Under the pieces are notes generated by a model. That model saw nothing but the letters and a program-made list of their open reading frames with translations, searched no databases and had not been told where the DNA came from. From contig JAOTOL010001182.1 in the NCBI GenBank assembly GCA_034440575.1, forward strand, positions 149,001 through 213,000: a stretch of DNA of 64,000 bases. The letters are read 5' to 3'. The DNA comes from Imbricaverruca yamaguchii. Lineage: Eukaryota > Arthropoda > Thecostraca > Neoverrucidae. The translations under genes were made by a program, and so were the position numbers. Of the stretch, positions 1 through 11,589 are shown in pieces; the first letter of the stretch is position 1, and each line of letters begins with the position of its first letter.

Positions 1-205
1 GGGCCTTCTTCCTCAATCATTCAATACGTCACTTCACCGATCATCGAATTCACGTTGTGTATGGTAATCACTGACGTAGATATTGTATCGGAGGAAGTGA
101 CAGGAGGGAGAGAGAGAGGAGACCATTTCGTCCATTGTTTCTCTCATAGGGAAAGGCTAGTCTCAGCACGCCTGTCCGTCTCGACCGCGATCAACGACAG
201 GCATC

Positions 206-388
206 GGGGCGGGGATGGCCGAGTGGTTAAGGTGTCGGGCTATGGGTACCAAAGGTCCCGGGTTCGACTCTAGCGCCACTCAGGACATTTCCGAATCCCG
301 CGGCTCACCGGCGAAACAGTGTGGGCGGCGCCATTAGCCGTGAATGTGCATAAAGTGTGTCGTGAACCAACCAGTAAGCAAACAAACA
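206..388 (+). mobile_element. tRNA-derived SINE, family A, full-length copy
   Basis: The head carries an RNA polymerase III type 2 promoter: an A box like TGGCCGAGTGGTTAAGG at 216-232 and a B box GGGTTCGACTC at 260-270, as in tRNA-Leu/Ser. An unrelated body follows, with a 3' end of AACCAACCAGTAAGC and then (AAAC)n. It is flanked by a perfect 13-bp direct repeat, AACGACAGGCATC, at 193-205 and 389-401. That is a target-site duplication, so this is a retroposed copy and not a tRNA gene. Partial copies lie near 11.2-11.5 kb, 36.5 kb (minus) and 61.9 kb. Confidence 0.88.
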
Positions 389-401
389 AACGACAGGCAT
401 C

Positions 402-830
402 AGGGGACTCGTGCAGCGAAAATAACTGTGTCGGGATCAATGTGCACCCAAATAGCCGAAACGCGGGCAGAGCTTGGCATAGTTTTTGGCGCTTCCCCAA
501 CCAACGCCACGGTGTAAAACATTTGAGATATCGTGTCAGGTCGCTGATTTATGGTGGAGTAAGACGGAGACATGACTGGCCATTTTTCCGCCCAAATCCT
601 GAGTTATCGGCAATTAACCTAACTTACTGCGCTCAATGCATCAATGATGGATGTGGTAGGGGGATAGCAACTCACATAAATGTCATTGATCTTTCAAAGG
701 CCATCCAGATCCATGGCCATCTAGCTTGACTTCAAATGAGCTTTGTGGAGTTGGGAGTAATTCCAGGATAAATGTGCATACGAAAGCTGAATTTGGAATC
801 AAATTTTCAATGCAGCCACCGAACACACCC
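402..830. other. Non-coding stretch, no gene seen
   Basis: No coding similarity is recognised. A short segment around 580-620 (a TTTTCCGCC-like stretch followed by ATCGGCAATTAA) resembles one near 26540-26565, so part of it may be an old dispersed repeat. Confidence 0.5.
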
Positions 831-2500
831 ATCAACTCACTACAACTATTCTCACACCCCAGTCGCTCACTACAACAATCTCTCACCACACCTGGTTGCT
901 CACTACAACAATCGCTCACCTCACCCAGTCGCTCACTACAACAATCTCTCATCACACCCAGTCGCTCACTACAACAATCTCTCATCGCACCCAGTCGCTC
1001 ACTATAGTCACTCATCACACCCCAGCCACTCGCTACAACAATCGCTCACCACACCAAGTCGCTCACTACAACAATCCCTCACCACACCCCAGTCACTCGC
1101 TACAACAATCGCTCACCACACCAAGTCGCTCACTACAACAATCCCTCACCACACCCCAGCCACTCGCTACAACAATCGCTCACCACACCCAGTCGCTCAC
1201 TACAACAATCCACACCCAGTCGCTCACTACAGACTCACCACACCCCAGTCACTCGCTACAACAATCGCTCACCACACCCAGTCGCTCACTACAACAATCT
1301 CTCACCACACCCAGTCGCTCACTACAACAATCGCTCACCACACCCAGTCGCTCACTACAACAATCGCTCACCACACCCCAGTCACTCGCTACAACAATCG
1401 CTCACCACACCCAGTGCTCACTACAACAATCCTCACCACCCCAGTCGCTCACTATAACAATCGCTCACCACACCCCAGCCACTCGCTACAACAATCGCTC
1501 ACCACACCCAGTCGCTCACTACAACAATCGCTCACCACACCCCAGCCACTCACTACAACAATCACTCATCACACCCAGTCGCTCACTACAACAATCCTCA
1601 CCACACCCAGCCACTCACTACAACAATCGCTCACCACACCCAGTCGCTCACTACAACAATCTCATCACACCCCAGCACTCGCTACAACAATCGCTCACCA
1701 CACCAGTCGCTCACTACAACAATCGCTCACCACACCCCAGCCACTCACTACAACAATCCTCATCATGCCCCAGCCACTCACTATAATCAATCCTCACCAC
1801 ACCCCAGGCACTCACTACAACAATCTCTCACCACACCCAGTCGCTCACTATAGACAATCCTCACCACCCCAGCCACTCGCTACAACAATCGCTCACCACA
1901 CCCAGTCGCTCACTACAACAATCGCTCACCACACCCCAGTCACTCGCTACAACAATCGCTCACCACACCCAGTCGCTCACTACAACAATCTCTCATCACA
2001 CCCAGTCGCTCACTACAACAATCACTCATCATGCCCCAGGCACTCACTACAACAATCGCTCACCACACCCCAGCCACTCGCTACAACAATCACTCATCAC
2101 ACCCCAGCCACTCACTACAACAATCGCTCACCACACCCCAGGCACTCACTACAACAATCGCTCACCACACCAAGTTGCTCACTACAACAATCTCTCATCA
2201 CACCCCAGCCACTCGCTACAACAATCGCTCACCACACCCCAGTCGCTCACTACAACAATCTCTCATCACACCCAGTCGCTCACTACAACAATCACTCACC
2301 ACACCCCAGCCACTCGCTACAACAATCGCTCACCACACCCAGTCGCTCACTACAACAATCACTCACCACACCCCAGCCACTCACTACAACAATCACTCAC
2401 CACACCCCAGCCACTCACTACAACAGTCGCTCACCACACCCCAGGCACTCACTACAACAATCACTCACCACACCCCAGCCACTCGCTACAACAATCACTC
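831..2500. repeat. Minisatellite, 33-34 bp unit, about fifty copies
   Basis: Each unit reads roughly CAGTCGCTCACTACAACAAT followed by CGCTCACCACACC. Variants alternate CAGTC with CCAGCCA and GCTCAC with ACTCAC. The array is nearly continuous for 1.67 kb, with a few short units (for example near 1205-1235 and 1410-1440). Because 33 is a multiple of three, several long open frames run through it. Their peptides are only the repeat read in different frames, so no protein is called. Confidence 0.95.
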
Positions 2501-2666
2501 CTCCGCACTTCCCGTCCACAGGCACTACACCCGCCTTCCCCAACTCATTTAACCGACCCCTCACCCTACCAGGACTCAACATGGCCATCCAGCTGCCGGA
2601 CGCGGCCGCTGCCATGCGACAGCATGTACTCCAACGTCACCCGACACTCAGCCACCCGACCAAGGT

Positions 2667-2972
<306 letters not shown>

Positions 2973-3093
2973 TTCATAGACTCAACCCAGAGCCGACTCT
3001 ACCACAACAGGATCGACCAATCGCCCCCACCAGCTGTGTGTGCACAGCTTGCCAACACCTAGCCGAGCACTGCCTACTACACTCCATTGAAAG

Positions 3094-3160
3094 CGGCACC
3101 ATCCCTCCCAGTCAATCCGGCTCCATCCCTCCCAGTCAATCCGGCACCATCCCAGGACGC
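3094..3160. repeat. Short tandem repeat, 24-bp unit, about three copies
   Basis: The unit GGCACCATCCCTCCCAGTCA plus ATCC is repeated with single-base changes. Confidence 0.85.
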
Positions 3161-3309
3161 AGCACAAGGACCCGAGACACATCTTTGTCCCAGATAACTG
3201 ACTCCATTAGTTATAAATGACATGTAGGTAAGGATAGACCTCTGGTCTACGCCTGTGACCTTACTTGAACATGGGACCATTTCCGTGGGTCCCCAGTCGG
3301 ATGGAAGGG

Positions 3310-4140
3310 CCAGGATTCACGACAGGGCTGCGCAAAGTAGGGCGACATTGATTTGCCTGTGGTGCAAAATGCTTGGATGAACTCCACCCAGTTCTGGAGA
3401 ACTGATGGTCTTCAGGTGTGTCGTTTCATCCTCAACCTGACGAGGCGCCACATGTTCGAGGACGGAAACGTCATGGCCAACGGCGGCAGTTGGGGTGTAG
3501 CTTGCCCCCGCAACGGTGAAGATGATGTCAAAGAAGTCGCTGCAGGTATTTCCGTAATTGCTGCTCAATATGCTACCATTCTTTCATTGTAGATCCTTCA
3601 TTCTTCATTTTCGCCTGAGTCTGGAGCTAGGGTTTCTAAAAAAGGGTTGGCAATCCTCTTCACGTAACTAGCATCGTCTTCTGCAACTTAATTTGAAGAG
3701 TAACTCAAAATGTAATGCGTATTACTTTTGTTCTATGCGCGCATAGCAAGCCAAGTCAAGCCGCGAATTTCCCTTGTCGCTATTTCCTATTCCTATTCCC
3801 GTTAGGAACACAATTTTCTTAATCAATCCATCTTTGGTTGAAAACACAAGGTCCAATGTCGCAGGACATGTTGGGAGAGACAACATCCCTGCGTTTCCTC
3901 TATGCACTTGTGTGAGAGTGGTTTTCTGGAACATTGGAGACAGGGACGGTTCTGTCAATATGGTGCGTGTTCAAATCCCCTACGATAAACAAGTGTCAAC
4001 ACTTGGTAGGGCTTGGCAGCAGAAGCAGTTATCCCGGCTTGTAAGAACATGTGGACCACTGTGATATGGGCTGCGGTAGATGCCCATATCGTACTGCCAG
4101 CTAGGAACGTGCGAGTATCAACACGGCATATTTACATACG
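3310..4140 (-). pseudogene. Non-LTR retrotransposon (LINE) fragment: endonuclease end and start of RT
   Basis: On the minus strand, the region around 4000-3740 reads like the C-terminal half of a LINE apurinic-type endonuclease. It has a GDFNTH-like segment, then LDLVFST and an IGNSDK stretch where families have GKSDH. Downstream on the same strand, 3560-3330, a segment with a PELGGVHPSILH motif matches the PGPDGIHP region at the start of LINE reverse transcriptases. The domain order is therefore correct. Frameshifts separate the pieces, so it is a dead copy. The clade is uncertain (CR1/Rex/RTE-like). Confidence 0.62.
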
Positions 4141-5294
4141 GAATTTCTTCGCAAAGGTACTAGGAAACCAATCTGGCCGGCATCTAATCTGCGACTGATA
4201 TATATGCAAATGCGATGCCTGTCACAACCACCAAATTATCTTGGTATCAGCCAAAGTTAGAATGTATTGTGCAGCTAGGCAGTGCCAGTAGAGCAGAAGA
4301 TGGTGGTTGCTGTGAGAAGAACGCTGTCTGGTTAACGTTCCGTGATCATTATGCACGAGTCAGTCTCTGGTTGGCAAGCTGATTCACATGGCTAAGACAT
4401 TCAAATGCTTCTCGCTTTTCACAGTGCACTTTGTTTTTCAGTTCTGTACTGAGTATGTTGCTGGTTCCTGAATAAAGTAATTTCCATCCAAACCTCCGGA
4501 AGACCTATGAATTCCTTGCGGACCGTGTGCAGGTTGAAAGCCTCCCAACTCAGGTTTTTTTAGCTCGAGGTGCAATCCTGGCACCAGAGGCACCTTCACT
4601 AGGCGCTCTGGTGGAGTGGCAGTCCCTGCCAGTGAAGTTACTTTGCGTCAAGTGGTAGCAGCACCTATATTAATCAATGAACCATATAGCGCATGCGGCG
4701 CAAGCACTAGATGTTCAAACAGTAGTTATCTATAGGCGAGTAGCCGTAGCGTATACATCAAATACCAGCGTGTCCATTGTAGGTGAACTTGATAGTTTAA
4801 ATTCATAGTCAGGGGAGTTATCCTGATCCCATCGAGATGACTATAAGCCAGTGACATATCGATCATATAGACGGATACACCGATACACCAACTTTGATAG
4901 TTGCTATATGATCATAATTGGCATCGAAATAGCGATTTGACAACAGCCACATTATCAAACATGGCTTCAAAACGACGTGTTTCACCATTTGTATGCGGTT
5001 TTGTTTACTGGCATTACATACGTGTCTATTACTAATGACACTAAGTACTACTTAAGGACTAATTAATTGGCAAATGCTAATGACAGTGGAGAAATAATCG
5101 CCTCCAAAAACCTTAAATACCGAAAAAAGCAACGTGATACGACCTGCCCTTCGGCTGCATAACAAAGCCGCCCACATCCCAGCTTCTGGTACGACTGTCG
5201 ACTCTTCTTAGAAAAGAAGGCGGGAACGGCGGGGGAGAGGGACGAACACTGCCCGGTTCAGCAACCAACAGGGCCTGACGGACGTCGCACTCAC
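4141..5294. other. Non-coding stretch, no gene seen
   Basis: AT-rich with no long open frame or recognisable repeat. It lies immediately downstream of the last visible channel exon on the minus strand and is presumably the next intron of that gene. The expected following exon (normally beginning with an NRRTA-like motif) was looked for and not found here. Confidence 0.5.
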
Positions 5295-5432
5295 CAGCCG
5301 TACCCATGTTGAGGACGGAGATCTCGCCAAAGTAGGAGCCGGCCTTGAGTGTGGCCAGCACCTGCTTGCCGTCGTCGCCGACAACCTGCAGTCGGCCCTT
5401 GTTGACGATGTACATGTTCTTCCCCACCTCGC
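5295..5432 (-). CDS. CngL: Cyclic nucleotide-gated channel subunit, exon C (core of the nucleotide-binding domain)
   Basis: The minus strand encodes a 45-codon exon with motifs VGKNMYIVNKGRLQVV, DDGKQVLATLKAGSYFGEIS and VLNMGTAG. These are the beta-roll and phosphate-binding cassette of the cyclic nucleotide-binding domain. The Glu of FGEI is the residue that contacts the ribose of cAMP/cGMP in this family. The acceptor is a CAG just right of 5432 and the donor is G|GTGAGT at 5295/5294. Two bases at the start complete the codon split from the 15.5-kb exon. Wording such as NMGTAG is closer to insect CngL than to CNGA. The protein forms cation channels opened by cyclic nucleotides in the plasma membrane. 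The next exon (NRRTA...) is outside the window. Confidence 0.94.
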
Positions 5433-5536
5433 CTGACGACGGCAGATGCGGGTCAGGTCATTGACGACCGGTCACGTGACATTGTTCAACAGCAGACAAG
5501 TAGGCAGTAGAATCAAGATTACGCGGTGTACATCTA

Positions 5537-5537
<1 letters not shown>

Positions 5538-5619
<82 letters not shown>
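5538..5619. repeat. (TA)n microsatellite
   Basis: About 40 TA units, followed by TA-rich sequence to about 5647. Confidence 0.97.
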
Positions 5620-5623
<4 letters not shown>

Positions 5624-5676
5624 TGTATATAAATATGTATATATGTACAAAGAGCATCAATGTACAAGAAGGAGAA

Positions 5677-5723
5677 ATAGAAAGAGAGGGGAGGGAGGGA
5701 GAGAGAGAGAGAGTGAGAGAAAG
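5677..5723. repeat. GA-rich simple repeat
   Basis: A purine-only GAGA/GGGA tract lies just right of the TA repeat. Confidence 0.9.
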
Positions 5724-5729
5724 CTAATG

Positions 5730-6925
5730 TGGCATCAGGAATCATACGCAAATATTAATTTGGTTACATACTATTGGCTTCACTTCCACAGACACGTGTA
5801 CCGGCAAGATGCACACACACACACCTGCCGGCTATTTGCACGGCAGCCGTGACGGTTCTCGTGACGGCTTTCACCGGCGTGTCGTCTGGCTCACTGCCGA
5901 AGAGCCGGTTCACGTCGATTTGTCACCAACCTGACCGATCCGCACAGTTTGATACGGTGTTCTCAGTAGCTCCGTGGTGGCAGCGTTCCGAAAACGCACG
6001 AAGAAAACGAGACGTTTCCATTTAATTTATGACGTATTGGTGCGTGTGTCGTTTTTGTATTGTGTCGCTGTCCGGGTGCGACTCTACGCTTTAATGTGTC
6101 ATCACTTTCGGGCAGTGTTGACATATTTGTGAAGCTGTTCAGTTGGGCGGACGATATCGATGGGTGCGTATCCGGCCAATCGTATTCACGGCACAGGTAC
6201 TACAGAGGCGTCGCGATTTGAAGCTCTTATCCGCGTGCCAAGCCGGCGCAGTGCAGTTTCCTTCGGCGTGTGCTTTCCGACGTCAAGTATTCTGAGAGGT
6301 GCCGAGCTAAATCCGTCATTTTCAAGCCGCACTCAGCGCTCTCATTTCCTCAGCGTATCGCTAAGGAGAAATCGTCGCATGGAGCCGATATCGCTTCGCT
6401 GACGGCCAGTGAGCGACCAGCCGTGCCGCTATGAAGCGCTGAACTGCGCGAACACGCTCCCCACCGGCAACACTCTGTCAGGGGCCGGTGGGGGGGGGGG
6501 GGGTGACAGTCCGCAACCGGCTATCCGCAGTCCGCAATGGCAGTCCGCACCAAGCCGAGCTGTAGTTGCAGCCGAGGCGTGCCAATCAGGCGGCCGCCTC
6601 CCGATACCCCGTGCCGAGTGAATGAACGCCTTGCCTTTTCGCATAATCTGGGGGGCACTTGATATATGGAAGTTTGAATGCTTAATGGATCATGCGTCTC
6701 AGAGGAGCACTCAGTCCTCATGGTGCAATTTTTCATTCCGGTCTTTATTGCAAGCACTTCCCGTGGTTCATGCTTCAGTGTGGTGTTTTAAATAGTTACT
6801 TTCATTTCCGACCGATTTTATGCGGTGTCGGTCCGTGTGAACTATCCGACAGAAAGGGTTGGAATGGCAGTATGGAAACCAAGGAGCTTACGCAACTTGA
6901 TGCTGCTGTGAGCATGGTAGCTGCG
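5730..6925. other. Intronic stretch without gene, GC-rich in the middle
   Basis: No coding similarity is recognised. The stretch has moderate GC with CpGs from 5840 to 6620 and a run of about 14 G at 6489-6502. Open frames of 70-80 codons here lack any recognisable motif. Confidence 0.5.
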
Positions 6926-6927
6926 AG

Positions 6928-7165
6928 CGCGAGATGGTGGTCGAGGTTCACCCAAAGCGCGAGACGGTGGTCGAGGTTCACCCAAAGCGCGAGACGGTGG
7001 TCGAAGTTCGCCCAAAGCACGAGACGGAGGTCGAAGTTCGCCAAAGCGCGAGACGGTGGTCGAGGTTCACCCAAAGCGCGAGACGGCATCGAGGTTCACC
7101 CAAAGCGCGAGACGGTGGTCGAAGTTCGCCCAAAGCACGAGACGGAGGTCGAAGTCGAATCAAAG
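6928..7165. repeat. Minisatellite, 30-bp unit, about eight copies
   Basis: The unit is CGAGACGGTGGTCGAGGTTC plus ACCCAAAGCG, with variants in which AGGTTCACCC becomes AAGTTCGCCC. Parallel open frames here (ETVVEVHPKR-type peptides) are repeat translations. Confidence 0.93.
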
Positions 7166-7169
7166 CGTG

Positions 7170-8179
7170 GGACGGCGGTCTCGGGGTCCAACCAGGGCGT
7201 CGCCGGCGAGATTGGCTGCACTACTCCGAGCACAATTTACAACAATAATTTTTCACGCCGGTCACATGAATGGGCCGACCGCGTCGATATATCAGCCGGC
7301 CAGGGCTGGCTGATCCCGCGACCAGCTGAGTGCCGGGCCTCGGTCACCCAGTGACCTCCGAGCCGCCGCCCAGCAGCGGCGCCCCCCGCCCCCTTAGAGC
7401 CGCTGCCCAGCAGGAAACAGTTGGTCAAGTGCACTTTCAGTCAAGACCAGAAATGTAGTGTGGTGAAATAGTAAATTTGCTGGGCGGGGTAATAAATTCA
7501 TCAATGTTAGTTGGTTAAGCCATTAATCAGTCTTTCGGCCGGATTTGGCTTTACTACCCGGCCAGACATTCGATTTGAAATAGGGGACGAAATGTACCAC
7601 CACACCATGACTTCCGTGCGCCGACATCCTACGGGTTGCATCCGCCTCCCTGCACCACAAGCACAGGCTCCCTGCACCGGTCATCACCACGCTAGTGCAG
7701 GGGCTGCAACCACCATATGTGCTGTTGTACGAGAGCATGTAGCGGCACTAATGCAACGCAGATGCATCAGCTGCAAAAAGTGCCGCATGTTGCCGCTTGC
7801 GTCATCTCCGGCTGCAGAAAATACATCCACATTAGCGCCGCACCACACTGGCTCTGCTGGCTCTCCGAAGCCAGGGTGCGCCAGTATCAATGTCCCAGCC
7901 TACTGGGAAGAGGCTCGATCACCAGATTCTTGAGAACGCCCACCATTCCGAACCATGATTGCTAAAGCGTGTGGGCCGAGACATAACTTGCACACAAAGC
8001 AACCAATTAGACACTGGAAGCGATCTGACGATGAGCACATCTCTCGCACAGACTCAGAGCCGACATACTTCTCGAAATAGGGAGTTACTCTGGAGCTACA
8101 CCTGTAGTACAGAGTCAGGACCAGCACACCTCTCGAGACAGGGGCAGGCTCTCGGGCCACCGTGGTCGGGTCGCGCGAC
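7170..8179. other. Intronic stretch without gene
   Basis: No gene is recognised. From about 7950 to 8180 loosely repeated phrases (for example CAGAGCCGACAT and CAGGACCAGCAC) suggest a decayed forerunner of the array to the right. A 140-codon frame at 7511-7933 has no recognisable domain. Confidence 0.45.
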
Positions 8180-8650
8180 ATCTCTGGCAGTGGTTCTCCG
8201 GTCTGATATATGGCTGGCACAAAGATGGGACCGACAGCCGCGATACTGACACAGTAGCCGGATCGAAATCAGACTCGGAGCGACGGTCGTGATGATGACA
8301 CGGTCACGGGACCAATATAAGGCTAGGAGCGACACAAAGCTGGGACCACCATCGTGCTGGTGCCGACACGGTCATGAGACCGAGATAAGACTGGTGCCGA
8401 CACGGTCATGAGACCGAGATAAGACTGGTGCCGACACGGTCATGAGACCGAGATAAGACTGGCGCCGACTGTCATGGGGCCAAAATAAGGCTGAGACCGA
8501 GACAGTGATGGGGCCAATAGCAGGCTCTGACCGACACAAGGCTTGACCGACAGTCATGGGGCCAAAATAAGGCTGAGACCGACACAGTGATGCGGTCAAT
8601 AGCAGGCTCTGATCGACACAAGGCTGGAACCGACATGAGGCAGGGACTGC
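8180..8650. repeat. Degenerate minisatellite with a clean 34-bp core
   Basis: Three almost identical 34-bp units, each starting GAGACCGAGATAAGACTGGT, lie at about 8376-8475. Flanking sequence repeats the phrases CCGACACGGTCATG and GGGGCCAAAATAAGGCTGAG at irregular spacing. Confidence 0.88.
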
Positions 8651-8805
8651 CAGGTGGTCCATATACTAACGTGCACAGTGCAGGGCTCTGGTTTGCAACC
8701 CCTGACCTGCAATGCTATGATATGTAAACGAATTAGCTCCTGTTCTTGCGGTCTGCACCTTCATGCATATCAACTTTCGCTTTGTATTTTATGATTCTTC
8801 AGATG

Positions 8806-9115
8806 GTGTGACACCGACTGGCAACAATTATGTGATACCGACTGGTAGCAATAGCATGACATCGACTGGTAACAATGATATGATACAGGCTGGTAACAGT
8901 GGTGTGACTCTGACTGGTAACAATAATGTGACACCAACTGGTAACAATTGTGTGACATCGAAATGCAACAATAATGTGACACCAACTGCTAGCAATGGTG
9001 TGACACCGACTGGTAATAATGCTGAAGCACTGACTGGTGACAATAGTGTGATAACGACTGGTAGCAATAGCATGACACCGACTGGTGGCAATGGTGTGAC
9101 TTTGACTTAAATATA
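8806..9115. repeat. Minisatellite, 24-bp unit, about thirteen copies
   Basis: The unit is GTGACACCGACTGGTAACAA plus TAAT, with 3-8 changes between copies. It leads directly into the 21-bp array and shares the GACACC(A/G)(A/G)C core with it. Confidence 0.93.
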
Positions 9116-9138
9116 AGGTAACAGTGGCGTGATGCCGA

Positions 9139-9740
9139 CTGGTAACAACGGTGCGACACCAGCCGGCGGTGGTGCGACACCAGCCGGCGGTGGTGCGACA
9201 CCAGCCGGCGGTGGTGCGACACCAGCCGGCAGTGGTGCGACACCAGACGGCGGTGGTGCGACACCAGCCGGCAGTGGTGCGACACCAGCCGGCAGTGGTG
9301 CGACACCAGCCGGCAGTGGTGCGACACCAGACGGCGGTGGTGCGACACCAGCCGGCAGTGGTGCGACACCAGACGGCGGTGGTGCGACACCAGCCGGCGG
9401 TGGTGCGACACCAGCCGGCAGTGGTGCGACACCAGCCGGCGGTGGTGCGACACCAGCCGGCGGTGGTGCGACACCAGCCGGCGGTGGTGCGACACCAGCC
9501 GGCGGTGGTGCGACACCAGCCGGCGGTGGTGCGACACCAGCCGGCGGTGGTGCGACACCAGCCGGCGGTGGTGCGACACCAGCCGGCGGTGGTGCGACAC
9601 CAGCCGGCAGTGGTGCGACACCAGCCGGCGGTGGTGTAGCACCAGCCGGCGGTGGTGCGACACCAGCCGGCGGTGGTGCGACACCAGTCGGCGGTGGTGC
9701 GACACCAGCCGGCGGTGGTGCGACACCAGCCGGTGGCGAT
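9139..9740. repeat. Minisatellite, 21-bp unit, about 28 copies
   Basis: The unit GGTGCGACACCAGCCGGCGG plus T reads GATPAGG in one plus frame and WCRTTAG or GVAPPPA on the minus strand. Copies are nearly identical apart from GCC/GAC and GGC/AGC changes. The unit length is a multiple of three, which keeps several frames open for hundreds of codons (up to 476 on the minus strand). There is no start context, signal or non-repeat domain to support a protein. Confidence 0.95.
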
Positions 9741-10084
9741 GTGGCGTGGTCGGCAGCACCCTGGGGGCGGCCGTCGGACGCCATCGATCGCTGGGCCGGT
9801 TCGCTGCTCCCGGCACAGCGTAACTCGGCCCGGGAGAGGGCGTCGCCGCTGCTGCCGCGTGCACAGGGTCGCGAACACTCGCGCCGCCGGGGCAAACGTG
9901 GGCCGCACTGTGCTCTGGCGGCGCGTGGTGGAGTCTGACACCTTGGTGCGTCCAATTTCAGTGGAAGTGCAGGAATGCCAGGTATGAGCGCGACCTGCCT
10001 CGGGGAATTCGGCGCGCAGTGAATCCGGATTTGGAACGCAGTGCGTCCGGAGTGTGTCCGGGTTTGGAGTGCCTGTGCCGTTCT
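9741..10084. other. GC-rich stretch beside the 21-bp array, no gene seen
   Basis: GC- and CpG-rich, with open frames on both strands that merely continue those of the array. No domain is recognised. Confidence 0.5.
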
Positions 10085-10155
10085 CGGCAGACGGGGCCGG
10101 GTGCCGAGTGCCCGAGTGCCCGAGTGCCCGAGTGCCCGGGTGTCCGAGTGTTCGA
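10085..10155. repeat. Short tandem repeat, 10-bp unit
   Basis: GAGTGCCCGA-type units are repeated about five times between 10105 and 10152, with degenerate neighbours. Confidence 0.85.
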
Positions 10156-10283
10156 GTTCCGCCTGCGGTGTGAGGATGCGGGCGTTGAAAGCAATCTGCC
10201 CCGGCCGAAGTTCGCTCCTCTCTTGGCAAAATCTAGCTAATCTGTCGAGTATTTTGCGCGTGTCTCAAACCTAGATGTTGAAT

Positions 10284-10287
<4 letters not shown>

Positions 10288-10347
<60 letters not shown>
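10288..10347. repeat. (GT)n microsatellite
   Basis: About 30 uninterrupted GT units. Confidence 0.97.
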
Positions 10348-10349
<2 letters not shown>

Positions 10350-10610
10350 TCAGTCTTAGATGCACAATGTGGAGCTTGTCACCAGCATTGGTGCCACTAT
10401 GTGCCACGGTCCTTGTGCCTCACAGCTTCCCCGCCCAATTCATTTCGCGCACAACCGTTCAACGCTGCTCACCCCATTGAACTGTCACTGGCCGTGCAAT
10501 CGCCCGACCTTGAGGTACGCGGGTTGCGTGTCATGACATCATAGCCACGTGACCGGCGGCCGAATCCACACAGCTGCCTGTATTGGTGAGCTTCAGGTCT
10601 CTTGCGACAT

Positions 10611-10764
10611 GGTGAGCTCTTACGACGCGTCGACCGCTTGGTCATGCAGCTTCGCGAATCTCTCACGCCGATAGGTCGCCGCAAAAGAACAGCGAGGAGT
10701 GGGACTCGAACACGCAATCTTCCGATTGAGAATCGAGCATCCTACCCATAGACTACTCACCCAC
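10611..10764 (-). mobile_element. tRNA-derived SINE, family D, old copy
   Basis: The minus strand has a tRNA-like head whose B box appears as GGGACTCGAACAC on the plus strand (10695-10708), next to an anticodon-arm-like segment CGATTGAGAATCG. The body matches the copies at 13.7 and 40.0 kb (for example the AATCTCTCACGCCGAT segment). Divergence is high and no target-site duplication is obvious, so this is the oldest of the three. Confidence 0.72.
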
Positions 10765-11227
10765 AGCTCCAGCCGCGTGCCTAGGCACGAGACGCGCAGC
10801 CAGAAGATCAATCTTGGCTCAGTGAGATTGTACAGTGTACAGAGATTGTAAGTGTTTCGGACGAAATATTGAGATACAAGCTGGCACACTTAATATTAGA
10901 GAGCGGGTATTTTCATGAGAAACGAAATTTAAAGGTAAGACATTGCAAGGCAATGGTTACTAAGGCTTGAATATTAGTGTGGTGGGCTGGCCGCTCCGGT
11001 AAACTTCTGTCGTATCTATAAGTGTGCAGATCCCCTTCGTGCTTCGCCTCAACTCGCAACATCGTTCTTCAAGATTGAGTCTCTATTTGTCCGGTTTTTG
11101 TTCAGGCGTATTTCCATTCCTGTCGGCAGCTCTTCAGAGTTCCAGACCTTCTCGCGACTCTAATAATGCACACGTTGAGTTGCCCGTTCAGGCGATGCTC
11201 TTTGTCACGTCAGACGGAAAGTGGGGC
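10765..11227. other. Intronic stretch without gene
   Basis: No coding or repeat signal is recognised. Confidence 0.45.
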
Positions 11228-11492
11228 GTGTGGCCGAGTGAAAACTGTACGTGTGTGTGTGTGTTGAACACTGGACGCGACTGTCCAGTGTCCAGCACTC
11301 GCACCAGCCGGGACGCTTCCCAAGATCACGACCCAGCAGGGAAGCAGTGTGGGCGGCGCCAGTGCCAGTGTGGGCTGCCTGTGCCTGTGCCTGTCTTGCC
11401 TGTGCCACTGCCAGTGCCAGTGTGCCAGTGTGCCAGTGTGCCAGTGTACCAGTGGCCGTGCACAAAGTGCGACGAGGACCAGTAAATAAACC
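11228..11492 (+). mobile_element. tRNA-derived SINE, family A, diverged copy with internal simple-repeat growth
   Basis: An A-box-like TGGCCGAGTG at about 11232 and the diagnostic CAGTGTGGGCGGCGCC at 11345-11360 match the copy at 206-388. The 3' tail (GGACCAGTAAATAAACC) also matches. A GT tract replaces part of the head. A CCAGTGTG/TGCCTGTG microsatellite of about 85 bp has expanded inside the body. Confidence 0.7.
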
Positions 11493-11509
11493 AAATATAT
11501 TTTATATCT

Positions 11510-11585
11510 CGCTCTGTCTCTGTCTCTCTTTCTCTCTCTCTCTCTCACTCTCTTCGTATATATGTATATATATATATTCATATAT
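11510..11585. repeat. (TC)n and (TA)n simple repeats
   Basis: A pyrimidine TCTC tract at 11513-11552 is followed by TATA-rich sequence to about 11585, directly after the SINE tail. Confidence 0.92.
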
Positions 11586-11589
11586 GCTC

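Noticed and set aside
211..275. A tRNA-Ser/Leu gene
   Set aside because: A and B boxes are present but there is no proper acceptor stem, and a SINE body with a target-site duplication follows. The same applies to the tRNA-like heads at 13.8, 24.7, 31.5, 35.4 and 40.1 kb.
8799..10229. 476-codon minus-strand frame with WCRTTAG repeats, and the overlapping plus-strand GATPAGG frame
   Set aside because: Unit length is 21 bp, so several frames stay open automatically. There is no non-repeat domain or start signal.
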